This document shows, one piece after another, positions 1-11,500 of a stretch of 64,000 bases of DNA (position 1 is its first letter; each line of letters begins with the position of its first letter). Source of the stretch: Edaphochlamys debaryana. Taxonomy: Eukaryota; Chlorophyta; Chlorophyceae; Chlamydomonadales. The position numbers and the translations under genes were made by a program. The notes under the pieces are model-generated. The model was given only the letters and a program-made list of their open reading frames with translations, was not told the origin of the DNA and ran no database searches. The stretch lies in NCBI GenBank assembly GCA_016858145.1, contig JAEHOE010000021.1, positions 62,001 through 126,000 on the forward strand, written 5' to 3'.

Positions 1-153
1 GCCCGCGCCCGGGGCGAGGACATGGCCGAGCAGATGCGCGCGTTCAACTGCAACCGCCGCACCTACTACGAGCGCAAGGGCTCGGGCCAGTGCCTCAACT
101 GCGGTGCCTCCGACCACCGGGTCGCTGAGTGCCCCAGCAAGCCCGACAACTGA
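1..153 (+). CDS. gag C-terminus with CCHC zinc knuckle (partial)
   Basis: The frame opens at base 1 and ends at TGA 151-153. It holds one zinc knuckle of CX2CX4HX4C form (CLNCGASDHRVAEC, about bases 94-135), the nucleic-acid-binding motif of retroelement nucleocapsid. The stop is followed by about 570 bases open in the same frame (154-726), so pol may be reached by stop readthrough, or the TGA may be a mutation. The N-terminal capsid part lies outside the window. Confidence 0.8.
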   Translation, partial: ARARGEDMAEQMRAFNCNRRTYYERKGSGQCLNCGASDHRVAECPSKPDN

Positions 154-726
154 GGGCCTGCCCAGGCGTGTGCTGTAGGGGTTAGCCCACCTGGGTGCAA
201 GGATAGGCCGCCTGTGGCCAAATGCGGTGCCGTTCACCTAGCGCATTCCGCACTGACTTCTGACAATCATGACGCTTCTGACACTAAAGCATCTGGCATG
301 GTGTGGCGTGCGTGTCGTGCGGTGACTGGTTCTGTGCTGAAGGAAGTGGAGCGCAAAATTAAGCGCAAGTTTTCGTATGACTTGTCTGCTATGCGTGCTG
401 GCTTCTCTGCTACGTGTAACGTAGAGTGGCCTCGTTCTGCTTCTTTGGCCTCTGCGCGTCTTGGTGGTCACACCGTCTGGTTTACCCCTATCTCACTTGG
501 TCAGCTGAAGGAGGGTCTTCGTGTCTTCAACTCGTGGCGTGCTGCTCGTCCTTTGACTTGCCTCGCCGTCCTGGTGCCCTCCTACATCGCCGCTCAAGCC
601 AAGTCCGCTTCACTCTTCAACGGTATGGAGCGGGTTATGCGTTTTAAGGCGGGGTCTCAGCTGTTCAATGGGATTACCCTAGAAGGTCGTGTTTGCGCGC
701 CTGCCTGCCATCACGTCCTCTGCTGA
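154..726 (+). CDS. pol N-terminal region between gag and protease
   Basis: This stretch is open in the gag frame and ends at TGA 724-726. From about 425 to 675 it reads like the segment that precedes the protease in other green-algal gypsy polyproteins as I recall them: a W-x-x-P-I-S stretch, a hydrophobic LAVLVPSY strand, then FKAGSQLFNG. That comparison is from memory and unverified, and I assign no catalytic role. The following protease is in another frame (base 689 onward), so translation must shift by +1 somewhere in about 680-726, or the copy has an indel there. Confidence 0.5.
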   Translation, partial: GPAQACAVGVSPPGCKDRPPVAKCGAVHLAHSALTSDNHDASDTKASGMVWRACRAVTGSVLKEVERKIKRKFSYDLSAMRAGFSATCNVEWPRSASLASARLGGHTVWFTPISLGQLKEGLRVFNSWRAARPLTCLAVLVPSYIAAQAKSASLFNGMERVMRFKAGSQLFNGITLEGRVCAPACHHVLC

Positions 727-3700
727 GGTCTGGTACGCAGCCCCTGCTGATGGTGTTGCTGCGCCCTGTACTGCTAAGCCCCATGTGTCCTGTTTGCGAG
801 CCAATGCCGCTTCCACAGACTCTGGGCTTCCTGTCATCGAGGTCCGTGCTGGCCGTGTGCTGACCACCGCTTTGGTCGACACTGGCGCTAGCCATGACTT
901 CATTTCTTACGCTTTGGCGAAGCGTCTGGGCCTGCACATCGATCCTTCGTACCAGCAAAAGGTTACGTTGGCTGATGGTGGCACTCAAGCCATCATGGGC
1001 CGTGTATCGCTGCGCCTGGCCCTTGGGTCCCTGCACCTAACCGTTCGCCCCTTCGTGCTCTCAGGACTGCTGGACCCTGTCTCCTACGTCCTGGGTGCAT
1101 CGACCATGCGTTCTCTCTTCGCTGAGGTATGCATGGGGGACGGCTGCTTGCGCCTGCGCAAGGGCACTGCTTGGTGCCGCGTCCCCTTCCTGCCTGACCT
1201 CTCTGCCGGGGGGGAGGAAGCCGATGCATCTGAGCCTGATGCTGATGCACCTAGTCTGAACCTAGCCCTGGCTGCTATGCGTGCTGGTGCCGAGCCGCGA
1301 CGCATAGGCAGAAAGGAGGCTACTAGGGCCATCCGCAAGGGTGCGCATGGCATTCTGTTATGCCCTCGTGTACCTGTTAACGCTGGTGCCTCTGTTGCCA
1401 CCTCCCCAGAGCCTGCCGTTCAGGCTGTGCTTGATGAATACCAAGAGGTGTTTGCTGAGATTATTGACACCCCTCCCTGGCGCCCTGTGTCGCATACAAT
1501 TGAGCTGGAACCTGGTACTCGACCAATTGCCCGCCGTCAATACCGGCTCAGTCCGCTGGAGCAAGAAGAAGTCAAGCGTCAAGTCACCGACCTTCTGGCT
1601 AAGGGCATGATTCGTCCGTCGACGTCACCCTGGAGCGTCCCCATCCTCTTTGTTGGCAAGAAGGACGGTGCTCTCAGGTGTGAATGCTCCTTTAGCGGTG
1701 CAGCTTGCTACGTGTTGCCCCTGCTAACGGCCTCACGTGCTTCTCTCTTATCCAGAATGTGTATTGACTATCGAGGTGTGCGGTGGGGTTATCTGTTGCC
1801 TGCCCGCCTCCTCGTTTTGCCCTCCTTTAGTTTACCTCTGTCAGTCAGCGCCCCTCTAGCTCGGCCCGCGTTTAGGCTTAGATTTAGGTCAAACACATGC
1901 GTACTAGCTTAGAGCGCTGACCCCCTTCCCGGGTTCCTCTGACGTGTGTAGGCCTCAACGCCAAAACCGTCAAGAACCGGTACCCACTGCCGCGCGTCGA
2001 TGATCTGCTCGACAAGCTGCGTGGCGCTAAATACTTTAGCTCTCTGGATCTCCAGCAGGTGGGATTTGGGCTGGTTTGCAGCTGTGCACGGCTGGTGCCT
2101 GCAACCGGTTCCTTTCCTCCCTGCAGGGGTATAACCAGATCCGGATCCACGAATCCGATATCCCTAAAACAGCTTTCAGCACCCCGTTTGGGCATTTCGA
2201 GTACACCGTGCTACCCTTTGGGCTAGTCAACGCCCCTAGCACGTTCCAGTCAGCGCTCGGAGAGATATTTTCTCCCTGCATTTCTGCGGGCTTTATGACC
2301 CTCTACCTGGAGTGAGTGCGTGTGTGCTGTAGAACGCAAGCCGGCTTGATCCCCGTCCCTTGCTGCGCCTGATCAGCGCCTCACACACAACGCCCTCCCC
2401 TCTTTTAATTTCCCTTCGGCCTCCTGCCCTCAGTGACGGTCTGGTCTACAGCAAGACGCTTGAAGAACACCTGGTTCATTAACGTCAAGTGCTGCAGATC
2501 ATGCGTGACCAAAAGCTTTACGCGAAAGCGTCAAAGTGTCATTGGGCTGAGCCGCAAGTGGAGTATCTGGGCCACATCGTCTCTGCTGATGGTGTACGTA
2601 TGGACCCCAAGAAGGTTTCTGCCGTACGTGACTGGCCCACGCCAACCAACCTGCAAGAGCTGCGTTCATTTTTGGGCCTGACCAATTATTTTCGCAAATT
2701 TGTAGAGCGCTACAGCAACCTGGCTGCACCTCTAACCAACCTCACGCGTGCAGGCGCTTTCACCTCTCCGGCTTCCTGGACCCCTGAGTGTCAAGCCGCC
2801 TTTGAGGCTATCAAGCGCGCCATTGCAGAGGATGTGGTGTTGGCGTTTCCAGACCCACAGCTGCCCTACCGCATCGAAATTGTGACGGACGCGTCCAACC
2901 ACGGTATGGGTGCTGTGATTTTACAAGGTGGGCGTCCGATTGCCTTCACCAGTAAGAAATTCAGCCCCGCCGAACGCAACTACACGACTGGCGAGCAGGA
3001 GCTCTTAGCCGTGTTGATTGCGCTCCGCGAGTGGCGCTGTTACGTCGAGGGAGCTGAAGTTGTTGTGAAAACTGATCACGCTCCCAACACCTATCTGCAG
3101 GGTGTGCCGACCCTCAACCGCCGCCAAGCCCGCTGGATGGAATATTTGGCACGGTTTAACTTCCATTGGGAGTACCTGAAAGGGTCACTCAACGTGGCTG
3201 ATGCGCTGAGTCGGCACCCGTTGCTTAAGGTAGCCCGGCTGGCTTGCATCACGCTGATGGGTGTGGCCTTTGCTCAGGTGCTTACTCGACGGCAGGCAGC
3301 GCGCCGCCCTGGTGGCGTGTCACCACAACAGGTGGGTTCTGCGCCTGCGGGGAGTGCCTCTCCCTCAGCGCAGGACGCTGCTATGCTGCCTGACCCTGCG
3401 TCCCCTGTCCCTGACGTTGGCCTGAGTTTGGACCCACAGGCTCCTGGCGACAGCCCTGATGCTGCTACGCCTATGGACCTGGACGGTCTGCCTGAAGCAA
3501 CACCGGGCATGCCGCCTGAAGCCTCTGCTCCGAGTGATCTGGTTGCTCGCATACGCGAAACCTATGCTTTGGACCCCTGGTTCAAAATCTCTGCCAACAC
3601 CAGTAAGCTCCAGTCTGCAAACGGCTTATGGTTCACTGCTGACGAACCTGGGCAACGACCCCTGATTGTCGTGCCTGCTTATGCTGAATTACGCCGGCAG

Positions 3701-5014
3701 ATTATCTCTCGTTACCATGCTGGGCCCGTGGGTGGTCACCCTGGTGGCAAACGCACCCTGGCTCTGGTCCGCTCACATTTCTGGTGGAGCTCCATGGCGA
3801 GTGATGTTGAGAGCTACGTCGCTTCCTGCGACTCCTGTCAATTCAACAAGTCCCTGTCTGGTAAGGGCCACGGGCTGCTGCAACCCTTGCCCATACCTAG
3901 CATGCCTTGGGAGTCCGTTTCCATGGACTTCGTGTGCGCACTGCCCAAGACTGAAAGGGGGTGGGACACGGTACTTGTCTTCGTTGACAGGCTGACTAAA
4001 ATGCTCCATCTGCCCCCAACCACGTCTAAATGTACAGCACCTGAAGCTGCGCAGTTATTCTGGGACAACGTGGTACGCCTGCACGGTATGCCCGCTAAAG
4101 TAGTTGGTGACCGTGACTCACTGTGGCGTAGCCATTTCTGGCGAGAGCTCTGTCGCTTGAGTGATCTGCGGGTTCAGCTGTCGACCTCTTATCATCCCCA
4201 GTCGGATGGGCAGACTGAGCGCGTAAATCGTGTTCTTGGAGAAACCCTAAGAAACTTCGCCTCCCGTGCGCAGACCTCTTGGGATTCTTTCCTCACCGCT
4301 GCAGAGTTCGCCATCAACAACGCTGTTAACCGTTCTACTGGTCGTTCTCCGTTCTACCTCAATTATGGCTTTAATCCTGCGCTACCTGTGTGGCGCGAGA
4401 TCGAGTCTGTCGTCCCGGCATCTAAACAGTTCATCGCCGACTTTGCTACACGCATTAAGGACGCCAGGACTTGCATCGAGGCTGCTCAACAACGTGCCGC
4501 CGCCTACTACAACAAGTCTAAGAGGCCTGCGACCTTTGCGCCTGGGCAAATGGTTTTGCTGAGCACGACTAACCTCCGTTCTTTGGCCACAGGACCGCGC
4601 AAACTGTTGCCGCGCTTCATTGGTCCTTTCCGTGTTAAAGAGATGGTGGGTGAAGCTGCTGTGCGGTTGGAGCTGCCTTCCCACATGCGCATTCATCCCA
4701 CGTTTCACGTCTCCCTGGTTAAGCCCTACCGTGCTGCCCCTGACGTCACTGCTACCGAGCCTGGCCCCATCGCATGGCTTGAAGATGGAGAGCCTATGTT
4801 CACTGTGGAACGTATCCTGGACTACCGTGAACGGCTGGTGCATGGTAAAAGTAAACGCAAGCGTACCGTACGTGAGTACCTTGTGCAGTGGGCTGGTTAC
4901 TCCTCTGAGAACAACACCTAGGAGCCTGCCTCTAACTTTACCCCTGACCTCAAGCCTGCGCTTGATGAGGCTAGGGCCCGCTGGAAAGCCCGACAGGTTT
5001 CCCGTGCTGGTTAA
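689..5014 (+). pseudogene. gypsy pol: protease, reverse transcriptase, RNase H, integrase, chromodomain
   Basis: Protease: the DTGASHDF active-site motif is at about 880-903. RT begins near 1480; four GT-AG introns (1678-1755, 1776-1951, 2059-2126, 2312-2433) must be removed to give the conserved order [33 protein letters not shown] and YLDD. RNase H follows at about 2870-3220 (TDAS, GEQELLAV, TDHAP). Integrase has a zinc finger at about 3710-3840 and a core with D in SMDF, D in GDRDS and E in GQTERVNR. The chromodomain is at about 4800-4960. Two stops break the frame: TAA 2480-2482 after the YLDD region, and TAG 4919-4921 where chromodomains normally have Trp. The natural end is TAA 5012-5014. 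The introns keep exact phase, so splicing is plausible, but the stops suggest decay. Confidence 0.85.
1678..2433 (+). other. four putative spliceosomal introns inside the RT domain
   Basis: The introns are 1678-1755 (78 bp), 1776-1951 (176 bp), 2059-2126 (68 bp) and 2312-2433 (122 bp). Each starts GT, ends AG and has a pyrimidine-rich tail (for example ctccctgcag before 2127). Joining 1677/1756, 1775/1952, 2058/2127 and 2311/2434 restores codon phase at every junction and rebuilds RT motifs. Unspliced, the frame hits stops. The fourth intron splits the first Asp codon of the catalytic YLDD motif. Introns are normally lost when an LTR element copies itself through RNA, so their presence is unexpected. 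Confidence 0.75.
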
Positions 5015-5060
5015 CTGCCAGTGAGGCTACGAGGACGCAGCCTCCTAGAGGGGGAACACT

Positions 5061-5464
5061 TGTTGTGCGCCGACCGTAGAAACGGACGTATTCTGCGAAC
5101 GTCTACGGTCGTGCGGCCAAGTGCGGCCGAACTCTGGTCTGACTGTTTCTGCGACACCTGTGCGGGGGTCCGCAACACCCTCCGTCGCTCTGCACTGCTT
5201 GGGACCTGCCCCGTGGTTAAGCACCCTGCTGCACTGTGCTTTCACCACAGCGCCTGGAAGCTGTGGTGCTGTCACCGGTTAGCGTCTGACTGCAGTTACG
5301 AGAGCTACAGCTGGCACGCGCCAGCTGTGCGCCTCGGAATCCCCTGCCGTTACTCCGGAAGCTACTTAGACCCGGCCTCTGGCCGCTAACCGGCATTCGC
5401 TCAATGCCACGTCTAAACGGACACGACTCTGGGTTCTCACTTAGCTCTTACTAGTGTTCTAACA
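5061..5464 (+). repeat. putative 3' LTR (404 bp)
   Basis: The boundaries are inferred from TGTT at 5061 and AACA at 5464, a short inverted terminal pair of the TG...CA type, and from the purine run gagggggaac just upstream as polypurine tract. The second LTR is outside the window, so the limits cannot be confirmed by pairing. It contains three perfect inverted repeats: 5071-5080 with 5102-5111 (10 bp), 5243-5251 with 5260-5268 (9 bp), and 5308-5315 with 5320-5327 (8 bp). It lies in or next to the last visible intron of the ankyrin gene on the opposite strand. Confidence 0.55.
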
Positions 5465-5526
5465 GCTCAAGCACTAGGCTGGTACAACAGCAAGCTCCCC
5501 CCCACCCCCCCAACCCCCACCCCCAC

Positions 5527-8500
5527 CTCCTGTTCCTTGACCGCCTCCTGGATCAGTTCCCGGTTGTCGTCCGTCTCCTCAAGCCGCGTGCGCTCCAGCT
5601 GCGGGTACGGCACGGCACGTGAGTTGTACGGCAGTACGACGAGAAGAAGCACCGCAGGACAGCCCTCACTACAGGTCGAGCACTCGGACAGTACGGTAGC
5701 CTCTGCCTCGCATCTATCCTGGGCCGAGCGAGGCAGGCAATTAAAGCCCCGTCCCAGCCGTTCCCTCCCCCTCCCCCTACTCCCCCCTCCCCACCCCCCC
5801 CCACTCACTTGGCCAGCAGGAACATTGCGTAGGCCAGGGGCGTGAGGCCGTGTGCGTCAGGCAGGTTGGGCGCCGCGGCGCTGTACTTGAGCAGCACGGC
5901 CACGCACTTGGGGCGCCACAGGCGGACGGCGTAGACCAGGGGGGAGGTCTGCGCCAGCTCGGGGCGGGAGGGCAGGTCGGGCAGGCCGAACCAGGCCTGG
6001 TGGGGGGGGGGAGGGGACGGCAGGGGGGGTGGCAAGGTTGGTGGCGGGCAACGGGGCTGAAACTCACGGGGGGAGGGCGAGGGTTGAGGGGAAAGGGAAG
6101 GCGCCGAATGATGAAGCCCCGCCCCCCCCCCCGGCTCCTCACCGTCTTCTTGCGGGGCTTGGGCTTCTGCCCCGGCTTGCAGGGCCGCCGCTTCTTGGCC
6201 GCCTCCACGGCCTTGGCGCTGAGGCGGAGGAAGCTCTTCCACTTGCCCTGGGGGCGATCAGGAGGGGGTGCGTTGAGGTTGGGGCGGTGAGGGTAATTGC
6301 TGGTTGGGAGATTGCGGCAAAAGGCAGGGTCAGGCTCTGCAAGTGTGGCCCACGCACCGGCCTGTTGCCCTCCTGCCTCCCCCCCTTCCTACCCTCCCCC
6401 CCCACACACCTGCTTGAGGGGAAACTCCACGGGGCTCATGCTCTTGTTGTACCAGGCGATGTTGCTGGGGGTGGGGGGGGTGGGGGGGGAGGGAAAGGGA
6501 GGGAGGAGAGAGACAGCGAGGAGATAGGTAAGGCCAGGCGGTACAGGGTGGTGAAGAGTGAGAACGCAAGCTGAGTAACAGCTGCCCTTAAGCCTTAAGT
6601 TCTGTCGGCAGCCAGAGGTAAGGTGTGGGGCAACAGGGGTCAGACGCGCTAAAGACGAGCTTGACTGCAGGGGGGAGTAGACTGGACAGGCCTGCACGAA
6701 ATGTATGTAGGATACGTCCACCGAGCCCCCTTCCCCTTCCCCCCCCCCCTCCTCCGCGCCCCCTCCCCTTCTTCCAAACGTCCTTCGGCGCCCCCTTCCC
6801 CCCCCCCCCTCACCGCGCCCGCAGGTCCGCCCCCTCGAGGCGGCGCTCCTCCTTGATGCGGCCCCCGCCCACGCCCCCCAGCGCCTCCAGCCGCCCCCGC
6901 CAGGCCGCCAGGTGGCCCTCGTACTTGGCCCCCGGGTGCGCCTCCACGTCCACCGCCATGTAGCGGGGCAGCCCGTTGTAGCGGGTGCCGGGCTGGGGGG
7001 GGGAGAGGGGAGGGGAGGGCGGGTTGAGGAGAGTGAAGAGGAACGAGCAGGCGAGGAGGGGCAAGCAAGGCCGGCAACGACAGGGGGGGAACTAGGAGTG
7101 CTCATGTGCCGTACACCGTGCCGTACACGTCGGCACGTGCTGGATCCCACCGCGCCATCCCCCCCCCCCCTTCGGAGTCTCGCCGGGCTTTCCGCTTGCT
7201 TACGGTTTCCTCGTTTCCTAACACACACACCATACACACACACCTGGTAGTACGGCTCGTTGGCGTACAGCCGATCGCCCTTGGTCCCGGACGTGAGCCC
7301 CCCCAGCAGCCCCGCGGTAAAGCTCTTGGAGCGGTGCTCTGAGGCGGCACGGGAGGCCACCCGCGAGGCGGCGCGCATGGAGCGGGAGGGGCCCCCGCGC
7401 ATCACCGCGGCGCCGCCCCGCTCGCCGCCCTCGCCCGCGCCCGCCTCGCTGCCGCCCCCGCCGCCCTCGCTGCTGCCGCCCCCGCCGTTGCTGGTGCTGC
7501 CCCCGCACTCGGAGGCGGAGGTCTTGGAGGCGCGCGAGGGGCGGGAGCCCACGGTGATGAGGCGGGGGGCCGCGGGGGCGCTCTGCTGCTGGGTGGCGGC
7601 CAGGCTCACGCGCTTGGAGGCGGCGCCCGCCAGGCCGGGGCCGGGGGCGGGGGCGGGGGGGCGGGGGGCGTCCGTGAGGTCGTCGTCGTCGGCGCCCAGG
7701 TCCTCGAGCTCGAGCTGGGGGGGGGAGGGGGAGGGGTAAGGGAGGGGGAGGGGAGATGGCGGGGTGAGGGCGGGGGGGGGGGGGGGAGCGGCTCGATGTG
7801 CGGGGCGAGAGCGGACCGTCCCGGCGGGGACCGGGCCGGCTGCAGCCACCCCGAAGCTCGTGCTACAACAGGCTCTTTCAGGCTCATGGTTGCAGTAGAA
7901 GGGTTTCGGGCGCTGTGATTGCGAGTTGGTCGCGGTGAGAGGAGAAACGGGTTGGTCGCGGCACAAGCGCGATACATGCTCCACGCATGCACTCGATTGA
8001 ATGATGTTTGTTGTATTCCACGCTGGTGCGGGGGGTGAGCGACCGGATGAGGACATGGTCGCTTGCCGCGCTCCATCCCAGGTCGCGTGCAGGGTTTGCC
8101 CGTCAATTCCCCCCCGCCGGCCCCTTTTGCCCTCCAACCCCGCACCTTGTCCCCCTCCTCCTCCTCCTTCTCCCCCTCCTCCTTGTCGTCGTCATCGTCC
8201 TCATCCTCCAGCGCCTCCGCCACGGGGCCCGGCCCAGCCCGGGCGGTGCCGGGCGAGCGCTCCTTGCGGGGGCGCGCGGGCGAGGCCAGGGGCGAGCCGG
8301 GCGCCGCCTGGCCCTCGCCGCCGCCAGCCCCCCCGCGGGAGAACATGCCCGCAAAGGGGTTCTTCCAGGAGGGCGAGCGGCTGCCGCCGGGCGCGGCGGG
8401 GGAGGAGGGCTGGCTGCCCGAGCGCTGCCGCAGCCAGCGGCTGGGGCTGCCGGACGCAAAGCCCGAGCCCGCGTCCGCGCCCCCGCCGCTGCCCCGCCGC

Positions 8501-11500
8501 TCCCCCGCGGCGCCACCTCCGTCGTCCTGCGGCGGCACGGCTGCGTGCGGCAGGCGGTGCTTGAAGAGGCGGTGCGCCAGGCCCTGGCTGAGGGAGCGGG
8601 AGAAGCCGGGGTCGCCCAGGCGCTGGGTGACGGCGGCCGCCGCCTCCCGCGCCGCCTCCGCCGCCTCGCGCTGGGACTGATCGCGCTGGTGGCGGCGGTA
8701 CGCGATGGCGGCCTGGGGGGAGGGGGGGGTTGGGGCGGTTGGAGGGGCGTTAGAGGAGGGGCAGGGGGTGGGCACGAGGGGTGGGGAGAGGGGTTCGCGG
8801 TCACTTGGACTGAGCATTATTGGTACCCCCATGTACGCCTCTCCCCCCCACACAGGGTGGCACCCTCCCTCCCCCCCCCACCTGGCGCTGCTCCTCCCGT
8901 ATGGACTCCCAGATCTCGTCCTCCACGTCCTCCTCGTCAATGCCCTCCTCGCCCTGGGGGAGGGGCGGTGAGGGGGCGGAGGGGGGAGGGGGGTCGATAT
9001 GGGGATATCCACTCCAACCTCACCCCAACCTGCAGTCACAAGCCCCTGCACCCTCCCCCCCCCCTCCACGCACCTCCTCGCACGGCTCGTACTTGTCCGC
9101 CCAACCCGGCTCGTCCTCCAGCTCCGAGTCGGGCAGGGAGCCCTCGTCCACGAAGAACTCTTCCCACCTGTACGGCGGTACGGCACAACGGCAGGCGTTG
9201 ATTGATGTCGTACGGCACTTCACGGTGCACACGCCCCGTGCCCCCCCCCCCCCGTCACCTCCCCCCCACGCACACAGACACAGCTCACCACTGCACGCCC
9301 CGCCGCCTCCACCTCAGCAGCATGGCCGGCGAGGGCCCCGCGTAGTGGCTCTCCACCTCCCCCGCAGCGATCAGCGCCGCCAGCTCCGCCTCCACGTCGC
9401 TGCCGCAGTCGTCGTCGTCAGAGGCGGCGCCCTGAGCGACCCCCGGGCCGCCCGCCTCCACGCCCTCGCCCAGCGGCCGCCCGCTGCCGCTGCCGCTGCC
9501 CCGCTGCTGGTCCGGGCCCGTGTCGTCCCCCGCGCCCTCGGCCCCGCCCTCGCCGCCCCCGCCGCCGCTCTGCGCCCGGGGCTGGCCGCTCTCTGGGTCC
9601 ACCTCCCCCGGCTGCGGCTGGGCCTTCTGCGGTGCGGATGAAGGGCAAGGGGGGGGCAAGGGGGGGGGGGGGGGGCGGGTGGGCGGGTGCGGGTGGTTGT
9701 GTGTCCGTGATGGCTAGGAGCCTCAGCCACAGCCATCCAACCCAGCAGCCATGCCCTCATTCCCCTCCCCACCCCCGCAACTCGGAATCGTTATTGTCGT
9801 CATAGTCGTCCTTCTGCGCAGGCGTGGAGGAGGCAGGGAGAAGGCGTGATCTTGGAGGCCAAGCATGTCCAGACTGTTATCCCCTTGCCCATGCACACGA
9901 CCCTGTGTACCCAACTGACGGCCCCCGACCGCTTAGGCACGCTTCCCCCCTCCCCACTCGCTTTCCCTTCCCCCCCTCCCCACCCCCCTCCCCCCCACCA
10001 GCTCCTCGTCCTCCTCCTCCAGGGGGTTGTCCACGCGGGGGGGCACGTAGTCCAGGAAGTCGCCCTGGGCAGGGGGGGGGGCGTAGGGGGGAGTGGGGTT
10101 GGCGCTGGGGTAGCATGGAAACTCAGCCCAGGCATCCCCGGCCCGAGCAGCGGCATTGGGACCCCACCCCCAGTACCTCTTGCAGACCCCTCACGACGGC
10201 AAGCCCCACCCCCCTCCCGCGGCCCAGCGTGTTCACAGCCAGAGGCCCCGTGCGCGGTGGGCGCTTCCCCGGCATGCGCCCCGGCGCCCCGCCGCACCTT
10301 CTCCTCGATCTGCATGGGGGGAGGAGGGGGAGCAGGGGTGGGGCCGGGGTGAGAGTAATGAGGGGGGGGCTGGGCTCAAGCAGAAGCCGCGTGCATACCC
10401 TTACAGTCCAGGTGAGCTGCCCACCAACCCCCTTCCCCCCCCTCCTATCTACCGCCCGCACCTTGAGCTCCGCCCCCGGCATGTCGTCGGCGTCGTCAGC
10501 GGTGGTGGCCAGGAAGTCCAGGGACCCGCCCGCGGCCGCCCACAGCTCCAGGAACGCGGAGGAGCCTGAGGGGGGGACCGGGTTGGAGGACAGAGCCTGC
10601 CTCAAGGGCGTGAAGCCAGAGGGTGCAGCGCGCGATCTCCAGCGCGCGGCAGGGCTAGCTGTGCGGTGATGCCCGACGCCCGACTGGCCCTCGCCCTCCT
10701 ACCCTACCGGGTACCCCCACCTACCGTATCGCACCGCCCTGTGCGCCCAGCTCTCCCCCACCAGGTCCACACACGGCTTCCAGCTGGGCTGCCCGCCCGC
10801 CCCCTCCTGCGCGGGGGGGGACTGCACGCCGTGGCCCGGCACCGCCCCGCGCTGGAGCAGGGCTGCGGCGATCTGGGGGAGGAGGAGGGGGGCGGCGGGG
10901 GGTGGGGGGTAGGTGGTAAGGCAGGGTGAGGTGGATAGCAAATTTAGACCTGGTTTTTTCTTTGTCACCCACCCCTTTCCAATACCCCAGTACCCCCACG
11001 GCATCTCCCCATGTCCCCCCTCTCCTCCCCCTCCCCCTCCCTCTCCCCCACCTTGAGCGACGCCCCCTTGTCCAGCGTCATGGCGTGCTGCAGGGGGGTG
11101 CGGCCCTGAGCGTCCACCGCCCGCACGTCGGCGCCGCGGTTGAGCAGCAGCTGGGGGGGGGGGGTGGAGAGGCGGGGGGGGGGGGGTTGTAAGGCTCGTT
11201 TCTTTCATGGGAGGGGAAGCCCGAGAGGGGGGGGCTCAAGAGCTGCATGATGGCTTGTGTGTGTGCGTCTCAGCCCTATACGCGCTCCCCTGCCCCCCCC
11301 CCTCCCCCCTCCGCACCATGACGGCGCCGATGGAGCCTCCCTTGCAGGCGCACATGAGCGGGGTCTGGGGGGCAGGGGGCAGGCGGGAGTACGGGGTACG
11401 GGGCCGCGGGGGTGAGGGCGTTGAGACCAAGGAAGGCGACACCCATGGGCGACGCCTGCCCACTCCCTCCAGCTCGGCCTTGCACGCTATTTCCTCCCTC

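Larger units (their letters stand above)
1..5464 (+). mobile_element. Ty3/gypsy (chromovirus-type) LTR retrotransposon, 5' end outside window
   Basis: In order I see a gag zinc knuckle, an aspartic protease, reverse transcriptase, RNase H, an integrase with HHCC zinc finger and D-D-E core, a partial chromodomain, a short purine tract and a 3' LTR. This domain order (integrase after RNase H) defines Ty3/gypsy, and the chromodomain places it with chromoviruses. The element starts left of the window, so its 5' LTR, primer-binding site and most of gag are missing. It carries at least two in-frame nonsense codons in pol and four intron-like interruptions in the RT, so this copy is probably not autonomous. 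It sits immediately left of the minus-strand ankyrin gene and ends within that gene's 3' part or an intron. Confidence 0.9.
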
